Shown: positions 38,688 to 48,089 of the stretch, in pieces | How the letters are laid out: every line of letters begins with the position of its first letter | How positions within the stretch are numbered: position 1 is the first letter of the stretch | Notes under the pieces: generated by a model | Told to the model about the DNA's origin: nothing | The model's input: the letters and a program-made list of their open reading frames with translations, nothing else | Database searches by the model: none | Translations under genes and position numbers: made by a program | Source of the DNA: an uncultured Bacteroidota bacterium | Lineage (GTDB): Bacteria > Bacteroidota > Bacteroidia > Bacteroidales > F082 | Direction: 5' to 3' | Assembly (NCBI GenBank): GCA_903891085.1 | Contig: CAITDJ010000035.1 | Location: 1-64,000, forward strand | Length of the DNA stretch: 64,000 bases

Positions 38688-40916
38688 ATGAAAGTAATTG
38701 CCGATGAAAAAACAAGATCGTTAAAACCACTCGGACGCATTGATGCCATAAGCAGTAATGATCTCGAGCTTGCATTACTTGAATTTTCGGAGAACAGCCA
38801 GGATATTATCATCGACCTTTCTGAGTGTCAGTATTTATCAAGTGCCGGGATACGGATATTATTGAAAACTAAAAAAAGACTGCTGTCAGGCCGTGCTGAA
38901 TTGTATCTTACTGATGTTGTTCCCGAAGTGTATCAGGTGCTTGAAACCGCAGGTTTGCATAAAATGTTCAGCATCGTTTCAAAGGTGGAGACCGCACTGT
39001 CGATGATTCAGCTAACACAGAAATCCAGGTCTGAAACACAAGTATTTGTTGTAGAGGGTAAAGAATTTGTTTTTCAATCCTTCGGTTTTGAGAAAGAACA
39101 AGGGAAATTATGGAAAAACCCTGAGATCATCAGTTACCACTATCTTGGCTATGCCATCGGATTTGGTTCCTTAACCGAATCAGTCAGCGCAGTTCACGAT
39201 CGGACAGATTTGTTTGTGATGGCCGAAAATTGTTGTGGTTTTTTACCAGCTGCGCAAAATCAGGAAGCCGATTTCCGAATAGCCTCTGACCAAAAGAAGG
39301 CCGGAATTTTCGTTTACGAAGCCTTGTCATTTGCTTACTATCCTACCGGATTGTTGAAACTAACACAACCTGCAAATTTGTCATCGAGTGAGTTGATGAG
39401 TGCCATTGATCAGTTAAAAAAGGAAATCTCAACCAAAGATTCCTGCCTGTTAATGGTTGCTGCCAATCTTGAAAAAGAATCACCATCCATTACCATCGCG
39501 TTACCGAACGATGCTGCATTGCAGAAAATTGCTGAGGAAGAAGGATTGAGTCATTTCGGGCAATGGATTCATGAAAATAATAAAAACGAACTGTTCGGAC
39601 TACGATTTAATCTGGCATCACTCAATGTTCCGACAGCAGATTTATCACTTCATGAAATCGTTCAGAATTACTTATCCTTTGAAAATATCCTTTCGGTAGA
39701 AACTGTTAATCAGACATTTCAACTTGAGAATCCTTATATCTGGCTGTTTATTACCGATGCGTTTGCCAATGGAATGGACCAATTGTTGGTGATTGAAACA
39801 AAAGACGGACTTACTTTTGGGTCACAACAAGCGTTTCTGGCGCGACAACTCTATACCGATTCTTCAAAACTGTTTATTGAGCAATTGCATGGCGGGTATT
39901 CTGCCCAAACCTATCGTGTCATTTCGTATGACCACGAAGGACGTCAAATGCGTCCTACGGTATTGAAAATCGCACACCGTGACTTAATTTTACGAGAATC
40001 GGAACGATGCAAACAATTCGCACTTCCCTATATTTTTAACAACAGTGCTGTTGTGCTGGGGGCCGAATTTTATTGCGAAACCGGTGCATTACGATATAAT
40101 TTCGTCGGCATTGGCGGAGAAGCAAGCCAGCTCAAATGGCTGACACATTATTACCATCAATCAGCGCTGGAAATACTGGAACCACTGTTCGATAAGATTT
40201 TTATTCAGATTTTGAAACCCTGGTACGGGCAACCTGTTATGAGCACTATTTCGCCTTACAAAGACCACGACCCAACATTTACCTTCTTTCCGCATATTTA
40301 TACTACAGTCAGTGAGTTGTTTGCGATTTCGGCTGACGAGCAATATATCAACGTACCCGAAATGAACCGGAAAATGATCAATCCGTACTGGTTTCTTAAA
40401 CACGAGTATGCCAGACGCCGTCAATCAACCATACATTATCACACCAGCATCTGCCATGGTGACCTGAATATGCAGAATATTCTGCTCGATGAGAACATGA
40501 ATGTATACCTGATCGATTTTTCTGAAACCCGGCCCCGGTCGATTGTATCTGACTTCGCCCGGCTCGAGGCAATTTTCATGATCGATAATTCTCCGGTCGA
40601 AAATGAAGCAGATATGGCTGAATATCTGAATTTTATGACGAATTTCTATCAGGTAAAACAACTTGATGAGATACCTGAAATCAGTTATCATGGAGCGCAT
40701 CCAGATAAAATACGCATAAACTCAGGACTTATATTGAAAATGAGGCAATATGCTTTCAGCAGCAGTTTGAATAATCCTGATATAATGCCCTACTACCTGG
40801 CACTCCTTGAATGGACGCTTCCCATCGTATGTTACACATTACCAACCTATCAGAAACGACTTTCGATGATTGCCGCCAGTTTGCTTTGCGAATATTTGCT
40901 GCACGAACCGGCTTGA
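38688..40916 (+). CDS. STAS protein fused to an unknown domain and a phosphotransferase-like kinase
   Basis: A 742-residue three-part protein. Residues 1-105 are STAS (IIIDLSECQYLSSAGIRILL, phosphorylatable Ser kept). Residues about 120-375 are a domain I cannot name, shared with the 409-residue STAS protein at 46805 (here GYAIGFGSLTESVSAVHDRT, there FGIGLGALGDTFEDCKFRFG). Residues about 400-740 look like an APH/choline-kinase fold: a glycine-rich loop LHGGYSAQTYRV, a Lys in TVLKIA, the catalytic CHGDLNMQNIL (His590, Asp592) and the metal-binding LIDFSETRP. The intact HGDxxxxN and DF motifs suggest an active kinase. Its substrate, and whether the STAS part gates it, are unknown. Confidence 0.82.
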   Translation: MKVIADEKTRSLKPLGRIDAISSNDLELALLEFSENSQDIIIDLSECQYLSSAGIRILLKTKKRLLSGRAELYLTDVVPEVYQVLETAGLHKMFSIVSKVETALSMIQLTQKSRSETQVFVVEGKEFVFQSFGFEKEQGKLWKNPEIISYHYLGYAIGFGSLTESVSAVHDRTDLFVMAENCCGFLPAAQNQEADFRIASDQKKAGIFVYEALSFAYYPTGLLKLTQPANLSSSELMSAIDQLKKEISTKDSCLLMVAANLEKESPSITIALPNDAALQKIAEEEGLSHFGQWIHENNKNELFGLRFNLASLNVPTADLSLHEIVQNYLSFENILSVETVNQTFQLENPYIWLFITDAFANGMDQLLVIETKDGLTFGSQQAFLARQLYTDSSKLFIEQLHGGYSAQTYRVISYDHEGRQMRPTVLKIAHRDLILRESERCKQFALPYIFNNSAVVLGAEFYCETGALRYNFVGIGGEASQLKWLTHYYHQSALEILEPLFDKIFIQILKPWYGQPVMSTISPYKDHDPTFTFFPHIYTTVSELFAISADEQYINVPEMNRKMINPYWFLKHEYARRRQSTIHYHTSICHGDLNMQNILLDENMNVYLIDFSETRPRSIVSDFARLEAIFMIDNSPVENEADMAEYLNFMTNFYQVKQLDEIPEISYHGAHPDKIRINSGLILKMRQYAFSSSLNNPDIMPYYLALLEWTLPIVCYTLPTYQKRLSMIAASLLCEYLLHEPA

Positions 40917-40968
40917 TTTCGCAACTGCTATTTACTTCGATGAAACATCAAAATGCAGGTAACAACGC

Positions 40969-41838
40969 ATGAAAAATATTGATATTGAAACCCTTACACT
41001 CAAAAAGCTTGACCTTGACGAAGTTAAAACACTCGTTTCGTGGGCCGAAAAGGAAGGCTGGAATCCGGGACCGTACGATGCCGAAGTGTTTTACGCTACC
41101 GACCCGGACGGGCATTATGGATATTTTAACCAAGAGGAAATGATCGCTGGTGGTTCAGTTGTTTCGTATGATGACCGGTTTGGATTTATGGGTTTGTTCA
41201 TTGTGAAGCAGAAATACCGTTCCTCAGGTATCGGACGGAAACTGTGGTATCAGCGCAGAAACCTGCTTTTATCGCGATTGCGTGAAGGCGCTGCCATTGG
41301 CATGGATGGCGTGGTGGCGATGCAGCCTTTTTATTGTAAAGGAGGGTTTGTGTCAGCCTTCAAAGACGAAAGACACGAAAACACAGGCACAATATACCCT
41401 CTGGACAAGCATATCTCCTTAATTTCAAATGATGACTATGAAAAAATCATAGCCTTCGACAGCCACTGTTTCGGACTTCCAAGACCACAGTTTCTTGTTC
41501 CCTGGTTGAACATTCCCGGAAATGTGAATTTCAAATATGCCTCCGGTGGTCAGATCAAGGGTTTTGCGGTGATGCGCAAAGCGGGAATCGGATATAAAAT
41601 CGGACCACTTTTTGCCGATGATGCCACCATTGCACAGGCACTTTACGCCGCCTGTCTGAATGCCGTGCCGGGCGAAACGGTGTTCCTGGATATTTCATCG
41701 AAAAACACGGATGCTGTCGATATGACCAGACACTTCAACACCCGATTTGTATTTGAATGTGCAAGAATGTATTACGGGCAGCCGCCGGCAATAGCTTTAC
41801 ACAAAGTTTTTGGGATTACAACTTTTGAATTAGGATAA
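40969..41838 (+). CDS. GNAT family N-acetyltransferase (two-domain)
   Basis: A 289-residue protein with an N-terminal GNAT domain (about 1-140: LVSWAEKEGWNPGPYDAEVF, GLFIVKQKYRSSGIGRKLWY, the RSSGIG acetyl-CoA loop) and a C-terminal YitH-like acetyltransferase region (about 150-285: AFDSHCFGLPRPQFLVPWL, GYKIGPLFADD). The pair is common in small stand-alone acetyltransferases of unknown target. It follows the STAS-kinase fusion by 52 bases and ends before a 199-base gap that may carry a new promoter for the downstream genes. Confidence 0.85.
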   Translation: MKNIDIETLTLKKLDLDEVKTLVSWAEKEGWNPGPYDAEVFYATDPDGHYGYFNQEEMIAGGSVVSYDDRFGFMGLFIVKQKYRSSGIGRKLWYQRRNLLLSRLREGAAIGMDGVVAMQPFYCKGGFVSAFKDERHENTGTIYPLDKHISLISNDDYEKIIAFDSHCFGLPRPQFLVPWLNIPGNVNFKYASGGQIKGFAVMRKAGIGYKIGPLFADDATIAQALYAACLNAVPGETVFLDISSKNTDAVDMTRHFNTRFVFECARMYYGQPPAIALHKVFGITTFELG

Positions 41839-42037
41839 TGCAGGCCACTAATGCACAAATAAACAGACTATAAAAAAATAGATTTTGATATATTAAAAAA
41901 TTTGACGAAATTTGAACATAAGTTGCGCGTCACAGATTTTTTTTTGAAATACAAAATTTGTTTAAAATATTGAATATCATTTTTATACATATTTTTCTTA
42001 ACATTTAAACCGTACAATTCTATAAGTACTGCGTATT

Positions 42038-42457
42038 ATGGCTGAAAGGAAAGAGGCTCATTTCATTATTGAAAACCAGGTGGAAGAACTGGCAGTTCTT
42101 TTTGATAAAATTGAAGAGCTCGCCGAAACATGGCAATGGTCCGTGCCACTTACAATGAACATCAACCTTGTGCTGGAAGAAGCTGTTTCTAACGTAATTT
42201 TCTATTCTTTTGACGATGAACGCAAGCATGAGATAATCATTTATATTTCAATTCAGGAAAATGAATTGACGATCGTTATTTCAGACGATGGAAAACCATT
42301 CGACCCCACTTCGGCGCAGTTACCCGATGTTGAACTAAAAACTGAAGACCGGCCTGTGGGTGGGCTGGGCATCTTTCTGATTTCTAAAATTATGAATAGT
42401 GTTAGCTACACAAGAAAAAACAAACTGAACATTTTGACATTAACAAAAACCATATAA
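42038..42457 (+). CDS. RsbW-like ATP-binding protein (second copy)
   Basis: A 139-residue GHKL ATPase with NLVLEEAVSNVIFYSFDDER, G1 VISDDGKPFDPTS and DRPVGGLGIFLISKIMNSV. It aligns along its length with the protein at 36657. It starts after an AT-rich leader of nearly 200 bases and lies 1 base before the STAS gene at 42459, the classical antagonist-kinase pairing. The kinase would phosphorylate that STAS protein. Confidence 0.9.
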   Translation: MAERKEAHFIIENQVEELAVLFDKIEELAETWQWSVPLTMNINLVLEEAVSNVIFYSFDDERKHEIIIYISIQENELTIVISDDGKPFDPTSAQLPDVELKTEDRPVGGLGIFLISKIMNSVSYTRKNKLNILTLTKTI

Positions 42458-42458
42458 T

Positions 42459-42788
42459 ATGAACTTAACGAATGAAAAAATCGGTGATTTCACCGTGCTT
42501 CACATCGAGGGCCGAATCGACACAACAAATTTCAGCCAGTTTGAATCGGAGATAAACAGGCTTTTTGATGCAGGTGAAATGAATATTGTTTTCGATTGCA
42601 GCGGATTACATTACATCAGCAGTTCGGGTTTGCGCGTGTTCCTTATTGCACAAAAGAAAACCCTGCCAATAAACGGAAAATTACACCTGTGTAAGCTGCA
42701 ACCGGCCATCAAAGAAATATTCGATATTTCGGGTTTTTCGTCGATTTTTAAAATATTTGAAACGCAGGAATCAGCACTCAAATCGTAG
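42459..42788 (+). CDS. STAS-domain anti-anti-sigma-like protein
   Basis: A 109-residue single STAS domain: FTVLHIEGRIDTTNFSQFES, then NIVFDCSGLHYISSSGLRVF with the target Ser, and a C-terminal LCKLQPAIKEIFDISGF. It is the likely substrate of the adjacent RsbW-like kinase (1-base gap) and of the receiver-PP2C phosphatase upstream. Directly downstream are two tandem binding proteins of an ABC importer. Confidence 0.92.
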   Translation: MNLTNEKIGDFTVLHIEGRIDTTNFSQFESEINRLFDAGEMNIVFDCSGLHYISSSGLRVFLIAQKKTLPINGKLHLCKLQPAIKEIFDISGFSSIFKIFETQESALKS

Positions 42789-42866
42789 ATGATTGTGTAG
42801 GGTAAATTGACTTACATCATTGTTATACAGTTCGTTTGATCACAATAGTCAAAAAAAAGTATTCAG

Positions 42867-44789
42867 ATGAAAATCACAAAAATACTAAACGGGATCATCG
42901 CATTGTTACTGACCGGAAGCATCCTGCTTTTTTCTGACAGGGAGAATCGTGAAGTTAAAAAAGAAAAAAAACAAATTGTGGAAGGAAGGGCTGAGGAAAA
43001 TGCCATTCCCGGAAAAAATTATACAGTCGGATTAACATATTTTGGTCCGGATGCCACTTTCGACATGACCATGGCTGGATTATGGGATGGCATGAAAGCA
43101 CTTGGATTTGTGAAAGACAGTAATCTGAAGGTGATTGCTCAGCATGCGAACTGCGAAATTGGTAATCTTCAGCCCATTCACCTGAATATGGATAATCAGC
43201 TGGTCGACCTCATTATTGTTACCTCTACACCCGGCATTACGGCCGCCATCTCTGCCGTAAAAAAACACCCCATGGTTTTTACAATGACCTATACGCCACT
43301 CGAGGCCGGTGCCGGAAAAAGTTATACTGACCATTTACCAACGATTACCGGTGTAGGTTCGTTTCCACCTGTCGAAAAAACCTTTGATTTCATTCAGGAG
43401 GTATTTCCGGAAGTCAAACGTGTTGGGACATTGTATAATTCTTCGGAAGCCAACTCAGTGAAAGTGGTTAAAACAGCCAGCGAATACTCAAAAACAAAAG
43501 GGATTGAACTGATCGAAACCACGGTGATTAACACTTCTGAAGTGTTTCAGGCGGCATCGGCACTGTGTATGCGAAATATTGATGTGATGTGGGTCACGGG
43601 CGACAATACTGCCGTACAGGCCATACATGGCATTATAAAGGTGTGCCGCGACAACAGGATTCCGCTCATTTTAAATGACGTTGATTATGTGAATCAGGGA
43701 GCGTTGGCCGCAGTTGGCATCGGATGGTACAGCACAGGAGTTCAAACTGCACCTTATGTTGCCAGGGTGTTGAATGGTGAAAGTCCGGCAGAAATTCCCA
43801 TTGTCAATTTTGTTGAGGAAGATATAAAATTGAACATGGAGGTAGCCAAAGAACTAAATATCACATTTCCTGCCGTTTACCTGAAACCGGACAACCCTCA
43901 GACCAATAAAATATATAAATTTTGCCTGACGCATTATAACGATTCGCCGAACTCGGAAGACGTAGAGAAAGGTATCAGGGACGAATTAAAAAACAATGGC
44001 TTCATCGAGGGCAAAAATTATTCGATGAAGGTATTTAATGCCCAGGGTGATGTTTCGACCCTGAACAGCATCACTGAGGTGGTTGCGGGTGATAAGTGGG
44101 ATTTAATATTTGCAGCTTCTACACCAACCTTGCAATCATTTTCCAAAAAAATTAAAAAAACACCTATTGTATTCACCAATGTGGGCGATCCCTTGAGGGC
44201 CGGTTTGGGCGAATCGTTCACAAATCACCAGCCAAATATCACCGGTATCTCGACCATGAGTGATTTCGAAGGACTGATCAATCTTGTTATTGAAACCATG
44301 CCAGGTATCAAAACCATCGGGACAATCTATACACCGGGCGAAGTGAATTCGGTAGCCTACTTTGAAAGACTGGAAATGGCAGCCAAAAAACGCGGATTAA
44401 CATTAATCGCCGTTCCGGCCAATACAGTTACCGAAGTTTCCGATGCTTCTCAGGCCATCACAAGTCGCGGCATTCAGGCTTTCACGCAAATCTCCGACAA
44501 CCTGACCGGCAGTTGCTATGCCTCCATTATCAAGGAAGCCTACAAATCAAAAATACCCTACTTTGGTTTTGTGAGTGACCAGGTTGACAAAGGGGCTGTT
44601 GCCGCGCTGGCACGTGATTATTATGTTGCCGGTGTAGATGCTGTGAAACTGGCCATGAAGGTAATACACGGTACATCACCTGCTGATATTCCGTTTGAAT
44701 ATGTTTCCAAAACATCCATCAAGGTAAACAAGGAAGCCATGAAATATTTCAGTGTGCAGGTGCCTGCTAAATATCTCAGCGAGGATTAG
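42867..44789 (+). CDS. Membrane-anchored ABC substrate-binding protein with two fused binding domains
   Basis: A 640-residue protein made of two pfam04392-type (ABC_sub_bind, TrpX/TyrX-like) domains, about 52-345 and 348-640. Each has the S-T-P ligand loop (VTSTPGITAAISAV; ASTPTLQSFSKKI), a D/T-P..G.G segment (YTPLEAGAGKSY; VGDPLRAGLGESF) and a domain-closing STGVQTAPYVARVLNG or VAGVDAVKLAMKVIHG. The N-terminus is one hydrophobic helix (NGIIALLLTGSILLF) followed by SDRENREVKK, with no lipobox Cys, so the protein is probably held by an uncleaved anchor. Characterised relatives bind aromatic amino acids; this ligand is unknown. It is followed by a paralog of the same layout. Confidence 0.85.
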   Translation: MKITKILNGIIALLLTGSILLFSDRENREVKKEKKQIVEGRAEENAIPGKNYTVGLTYFGPDATFDMTMAGLWDGMKALGFVKDSNLKVIAQHANCEIGNLQPIHLNMDNQLVDLIIVTSTPGITAAISAVKKHPMVFTMTYTPLEAGAGKSYTDHLPTITGVGSFPPVEKTFDFIQEVFPEVKRVGTLYNSSEANSVKVVKTASEYSKTKGIELIETTVINTSEVFQAASALCMRNIDVMWVTGDNTAVQAIHGIIKVCRDNRIPLILNDVDYVNQGALAAVGIGWYSTGVQTAPYVARVLNGESPAEIPIVNFVEEDIKLNMEVAKELNITFPAVYLKPDNPQTNKIYKFCLTHYNDSPNSEDVEKGIRDELKNNGFIEGKNYSMKVFNAQGDVSTLNSITEVVAGDKWDLIFAASTPTLQSFSKKIKKTPIVFTNVGDPLRAGLGESFTNHQPNITGISTMSDFEGLINLVIETMPGIKTIGTIYTPGEVNSVAYFERLEMAAKKRGLTLIAVPANTVTEVSDASQAITSRGIQAFTQISDNLTGSCYASIIKEAYKSKIPYFGFVSDQVDKGAVAALARDYYVAGVDAVKLAMKVIHGTSPADIPFEYVSKTSIKVNKEAMKYFSVQVPAKYLSED

Positions 44790-44814
44790 CAAAATAAACA
44801 ACAATAAGGAATCA

Positions 44815-46776
44815 ATGGCTATGAAGGACACAGGAAAAGTTGTTCAGGGAGTTGTTTTCTTCCTCATATTGGGGGGGATTCTTTTGCTTTCTGATCTGTC
44901 GAATCGTAAACATTCGCGCGCTATACCAAAAGAAAAACTCAATATTGCATTTGTGCACTGGATCGATGCATCCACCATTGACGATATTGAGAAAGGCATA
45001 TTCAAAAGTCTGGAAGTGAATGGATTGGTGAAGGATAAACACTTTCAGGCCGATATTTACAAAGCCAGTGGTGATATCTCCATGCTGAACAGTATCCTGA
45101 ATCAGGTGCAGGCACAACATTACAATTTAGTGTTTGTTTCCTGCACACCGGCATTGCAGGCCGCTATAAAAACAATCAAAGATACTCCGGTTGTTTTCAC
45201 TGCGGTGGGCGATCCTATCCTTGCCGGTGCAGGAACTACCTTTCAAAACCACAATAAAAACATCACCGGCGTGAGTGTCAATTGTGATTTTGACGGCATG
45301 TGCAGGCTAATAACAAGCATTGCGCCCAACATCAGAACCCTGGGTTCCATCTATTGCCCCGGTGAGATCATCTCCATCAAATTCAAAGAAGATTTCGAAA
45401 AAATTGCCAAGGTATATGGATTGGAAGTGAAATTTTTTCCGGCCAACAATGCCACCGAGCTGCCCGATGCTGTGCTGAGCATGACGAATTCAAACATCGA
45501 TGCGGTGTGCCAGATGGGAGATAATTTGATGGCATCAGGCGTTTCAACACTGATCAAGGGAGTGGTGAATGCAAAGCTCCCCTATTTTGATTTTAACAAC
45601 AGACCGGTTGGAAGCAATATGGAAAGCATCGCCCAGATTGATGTTGATTACTTTCAGAATGGATATGATGCAGGCTTGCAGGCAGTTGATATTTTGCTCA
45701 ATAAGATAAGTCCTGAGAAAATCCCTTTTCAAATACCATCGAAAACATACCTGGAGATCAATCCGGTCAAGGCAGAAGCGTTTGGTATTGTGTTTAATGA
45801 CAGTATTTTACAAATGGCTGATCTGATTTTTGGCCAGAAAGAACTATTCAATCCACCGGTAAAAATTGCCATGGTTCACTATGTTTTTTCACCTGATTGC
45901 AACGATGTCACGATAGGGATTTTGGCCCGATTGAAGGAAAAAGGCCATATTCAACACCGCGATTTTACCTTTGACGAATACAATGCCAATGCCGATTTCG
46001 GAACATTAAACACCATTGTGAAGGTGGTTGCCGAAAAAAAATATGACCTCATTTTTTCAACGGTGCTGGCCACTACCATGGCGCTGTCGTCAGAAATAAA
46101 AGACGTTCCGATTTTATTCACCGTTGTTGCCGATCCGGTGGGCAATGGACTGGGCAAATCGTATGTTGAACACCGGGCCAATATCACAGGTATTGACGGA
46201 TTGAGTTTTACCGACAAGGGCATTGATCTGCTTTCAACCTATTTGCCCGATGTAAAAACGGTGGGCACTCTTTTTTGCCCGGGTGAAATGGCTTCTATCA
46301 GCGGACTGAAGGAACTTGAAAGATCGTGTAACAACAAAAATATTACCCTGATATCGGTACCGGTGAATTCCGTTTCGGAGGTGATTGATGCCACCACCTT
46401 GCTTTGCATGAAAGATATTGACGCCATTTGTCAGTTACCCGACAATTGCACCATCCCGGGTTTTGCAAGCATGGTGAAAGTCACCAGAACCCAACGAGTG
46501 CCACTGTTTTGCTTTATTTCGAGTCAGGTGGAGATGGGCGCCATCGCTGCCATTGCGGGCGATTTTATTCAACAGGGTGCCGAAATAGCTGATATTGGCA
46601 TGGAAGTGATCAAAGGAAAATTGCCAGCTGAAATCCCTTTCAGCCGGCTAAAAAACATCAGGACTGTGATTAATCCTGAAGCTGCCCTTGTTTACGGTAT
46701 CGAAACTCCGGCATCGATCATTGCAATTGCCGACCAAATCATTGAAAAGAAAAACGCACCGGACAAATCCAATTGA
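44815..46776 (+). CDS. Membrane-anchored ABC substrate-binding protein with two fused binding domains (paralog)
   Basis: About 653 residues from the ATG at 44815, which has a purine-rich AATAAGGA upstream; the reading from 44752 overlaps the previous gene and is less likely. Two ABC_sub_bind domains (about 38-340 and 345-650) carry SCTPALQAAIKTIKDTPVV with AVGDPILAGAG, and FSTVLATTMALSS with VVADPVGNGLGKSY. The N-terminal anchor VVQGVVFFLILGGILLLSD leads into LSNRK, the same D-x-x-N-R exit as in the two other binding proteins of the cluster. It lies 25 bases after its paralog, consistent with local duplication and one operon. Confidence 0.85.
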   Translation: MAMKDTGKVVQGVVFFLILGGILLLSDLSNRKHSRAIPKEKLNIAFVHWIDASTIDDIEKGIFKSLEVNGLVKDKHFQADIYKASGDISMLNSILNQVQAQHYNLVFVSCTPALQAAIKTIKDTPVVFTAVGDPILAGAGTTFQNHNKNITGVSVNCDFDGMCRLITSIAPNIRTLGSIYCPGEIISIKFKEDFEKIAKVYGLEVKFFPANNATELPDAVLSMTNSNIDAVCQMGDNLMASGVSTLIKGVVNAKLPYFDFNNRPVGSNMESIAQIDVDYFQNGYDAGLQAVDILLNKISPEKIPFQIPSKTYLEINPVKAEAFGIVFNDSILQMADLIFGQKELFNPPVKIAMVHYVFSPDCNDVTIGILARLKEKGHIQHRDFTFDEYNANADFGTLNTIVKVVAEKKYDLIFSTVLATTMALSSEIKDVPILFTVVADPVGNGLGKSYVEHRANITGIDGLSFTDKGIDLLSTYLPDVKTVGTLFCPGEMASISGLKELERSCNNKNITLISVPVNSVSEVIDATTLLCMKDIDAICQLPDNCTIPGFASMVKVTRTQRVPLFCFISSQVEMGAIAAIAGDFIQQGAEIADIGMEVIKGKLPAEIPFSRLKNIRTVINPEAALVYGIETPASIIAIADQIIEKKNAPDKSN

Positions 46777-46804
46777 GAAGTACTTATAATAATATGTGAA
46801 AAAC

Positions 46805-48031
46805 ATGAATAATCTTGAAATTATTTTGGAGAAACTGGGTGATGAGATGGTGGTTAAATGCACCGGCCGACTCGATGCAAACCAGGCCGGACATCTCAAC
46901 GGGTATATTGACAGTCTGGTTCGTGAGGGGCACTACCAGATTTCGCTCGACCTGACAGCCGTTGATTACCTTAGTTCTGCCGGCATCAGATCGCTCATTA
47001 CCCAACACAAGAACCTGACCGCAGTGAACGGGTATTTCCAGATCAAAGCCATGTCGGAGAATGTAAGGCAGGTGTTAAGTATGGTCGGACTGGCCGATTT
47101 TCTGAGCAAACGACCTGAGAAATCAAAAAAAACACCTGCCACAAAAGGGGCTGTCGATCCTATCGAATCAAATGGTTTTACATTCATTATCAATACCTTG
47201 TCGCCTAAAAACAAATCAGATGTTCACTTTTTTGGGGATCCTGAGAAGCTTAAAAACTCAGCGTATACGCCAGCGGATGCCACGTTGATAAAATCAGGTG
47301 ATAATACATTCGGAATTGGGCTAGGTGCATTGGGCGATACCTTTGAAGATTGTAAATTTCGTTTTGGTGAATTCATTCAACTGGGGAAAAGCATAGCCTA
47401 TCTTCCGGGTGACGGATCAAAAAAACCCGACTATATTGTTGGAACCGGCCAGCTTGTTGCCTCGCTTACTGCATTATACGGACTTCAGTTTACTGGAAAT
47501 TTCTCCCATCTTGTCCGGTTCGAATCAGATAAACATGGTAATACCATTTCGGTAAGCAATTTGGCCGAAAATCTCTCAAAAATAACCAACAGCAAGCAAC
47601 TGGCTGTGGTGATTATTGCTGAAAGTGCTGGATTGACAGGCACTTCGCTGAATGCCTCACCTGTGGATGGAAAGAAAATATTCTCCTTCCCCGAAATTAA
47701 GGAAACAGTTAATTTTACAACGGAACCAGCTCATAACAAACTACTTACGCTCACCGTGGGACTTTTTTCGGATGAGCCGGGCAACGAAATTAAAAAGTTC
47801 CTGCGACCGATAAGCCCCGATAGCAGCCTGCATGCCCATCTCCACGCCGCTGTCTTTACGTATATCGCACTTAAGAAAACCGATATTAACCTGGATGAAA
47901 CCATTCATTATCTGTTTGATACCGCTGAGTTAAAAGATATACTTCACCTGACGAATGACACACGTGAGATTACCGGACTTGGTGAAAGTCATTTTGTACA
48001 TGGCTTTTGCTGGATTGCTCCCATCGGTTAA
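46805..48031 (+). CDS. STAS protein with an unknown C-terminal domain
   Basis: A 408-residue protein starting at MNNLEIILEK (46805; a GTG three codons earlier is possible). Residues 1-105 are STAS (ISLDLTAVDYLSSAGIRSLI, target Ser kept). Residues about 120-405 form the domain also found in the middle of the STAS-kinase fusion at 38688 (NTFGIGLGALGDTFEDCKF, KQLAVVIIAESAGL, LGESHFVHGFCWIAP). I do not recognise it; a degenerate PP2C-like fold is one possibility because of the GIGLGALGD turn, but metal ligands are not obvious. It lies between the binding proteins and the permease, so it may regulate transport directly. Confidence 0.75.
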   Translation: MNNLEIILEKLGDEMVVKCTGRLDANQAGHLNGYIDSLVREGHYQISLDLTAVDYLSSAGIRSLITQHKNLTAVNGYFQIKAMSENVRQVLSMVGLADFLSKRPEKSKKTPATKGAVDPIESNGFTFIINTLSPKNKSDVHFFGDPEKLKNSAYTPADATLIKSGDNTFGIGLGALGDTFEDCKFRFGEFIQLGKSIAYLPGDGSKKPDYIVGTGQLVASLTALYGLQFTGNFSHLVRFESDKHGNTISVSNLAENLSKITNSKQLAVVIIAESAGLTGTSLNASPVDGKKIFSFPEIKETVNFTTEPAHNKLLTLTVGLFSDEPGNEIKKFLRPISPDSSLHAHLHAAVFTYIALKKTDINLDETIHYLFDTAELKDILHLTNDTREITGLGESHFVHGFCWIAPIG

Positions 48032-48089
48032 CCGGATTCCAATATAATTTGAAAGAAAACATCATATACACATAGCAAAACAATACAAT

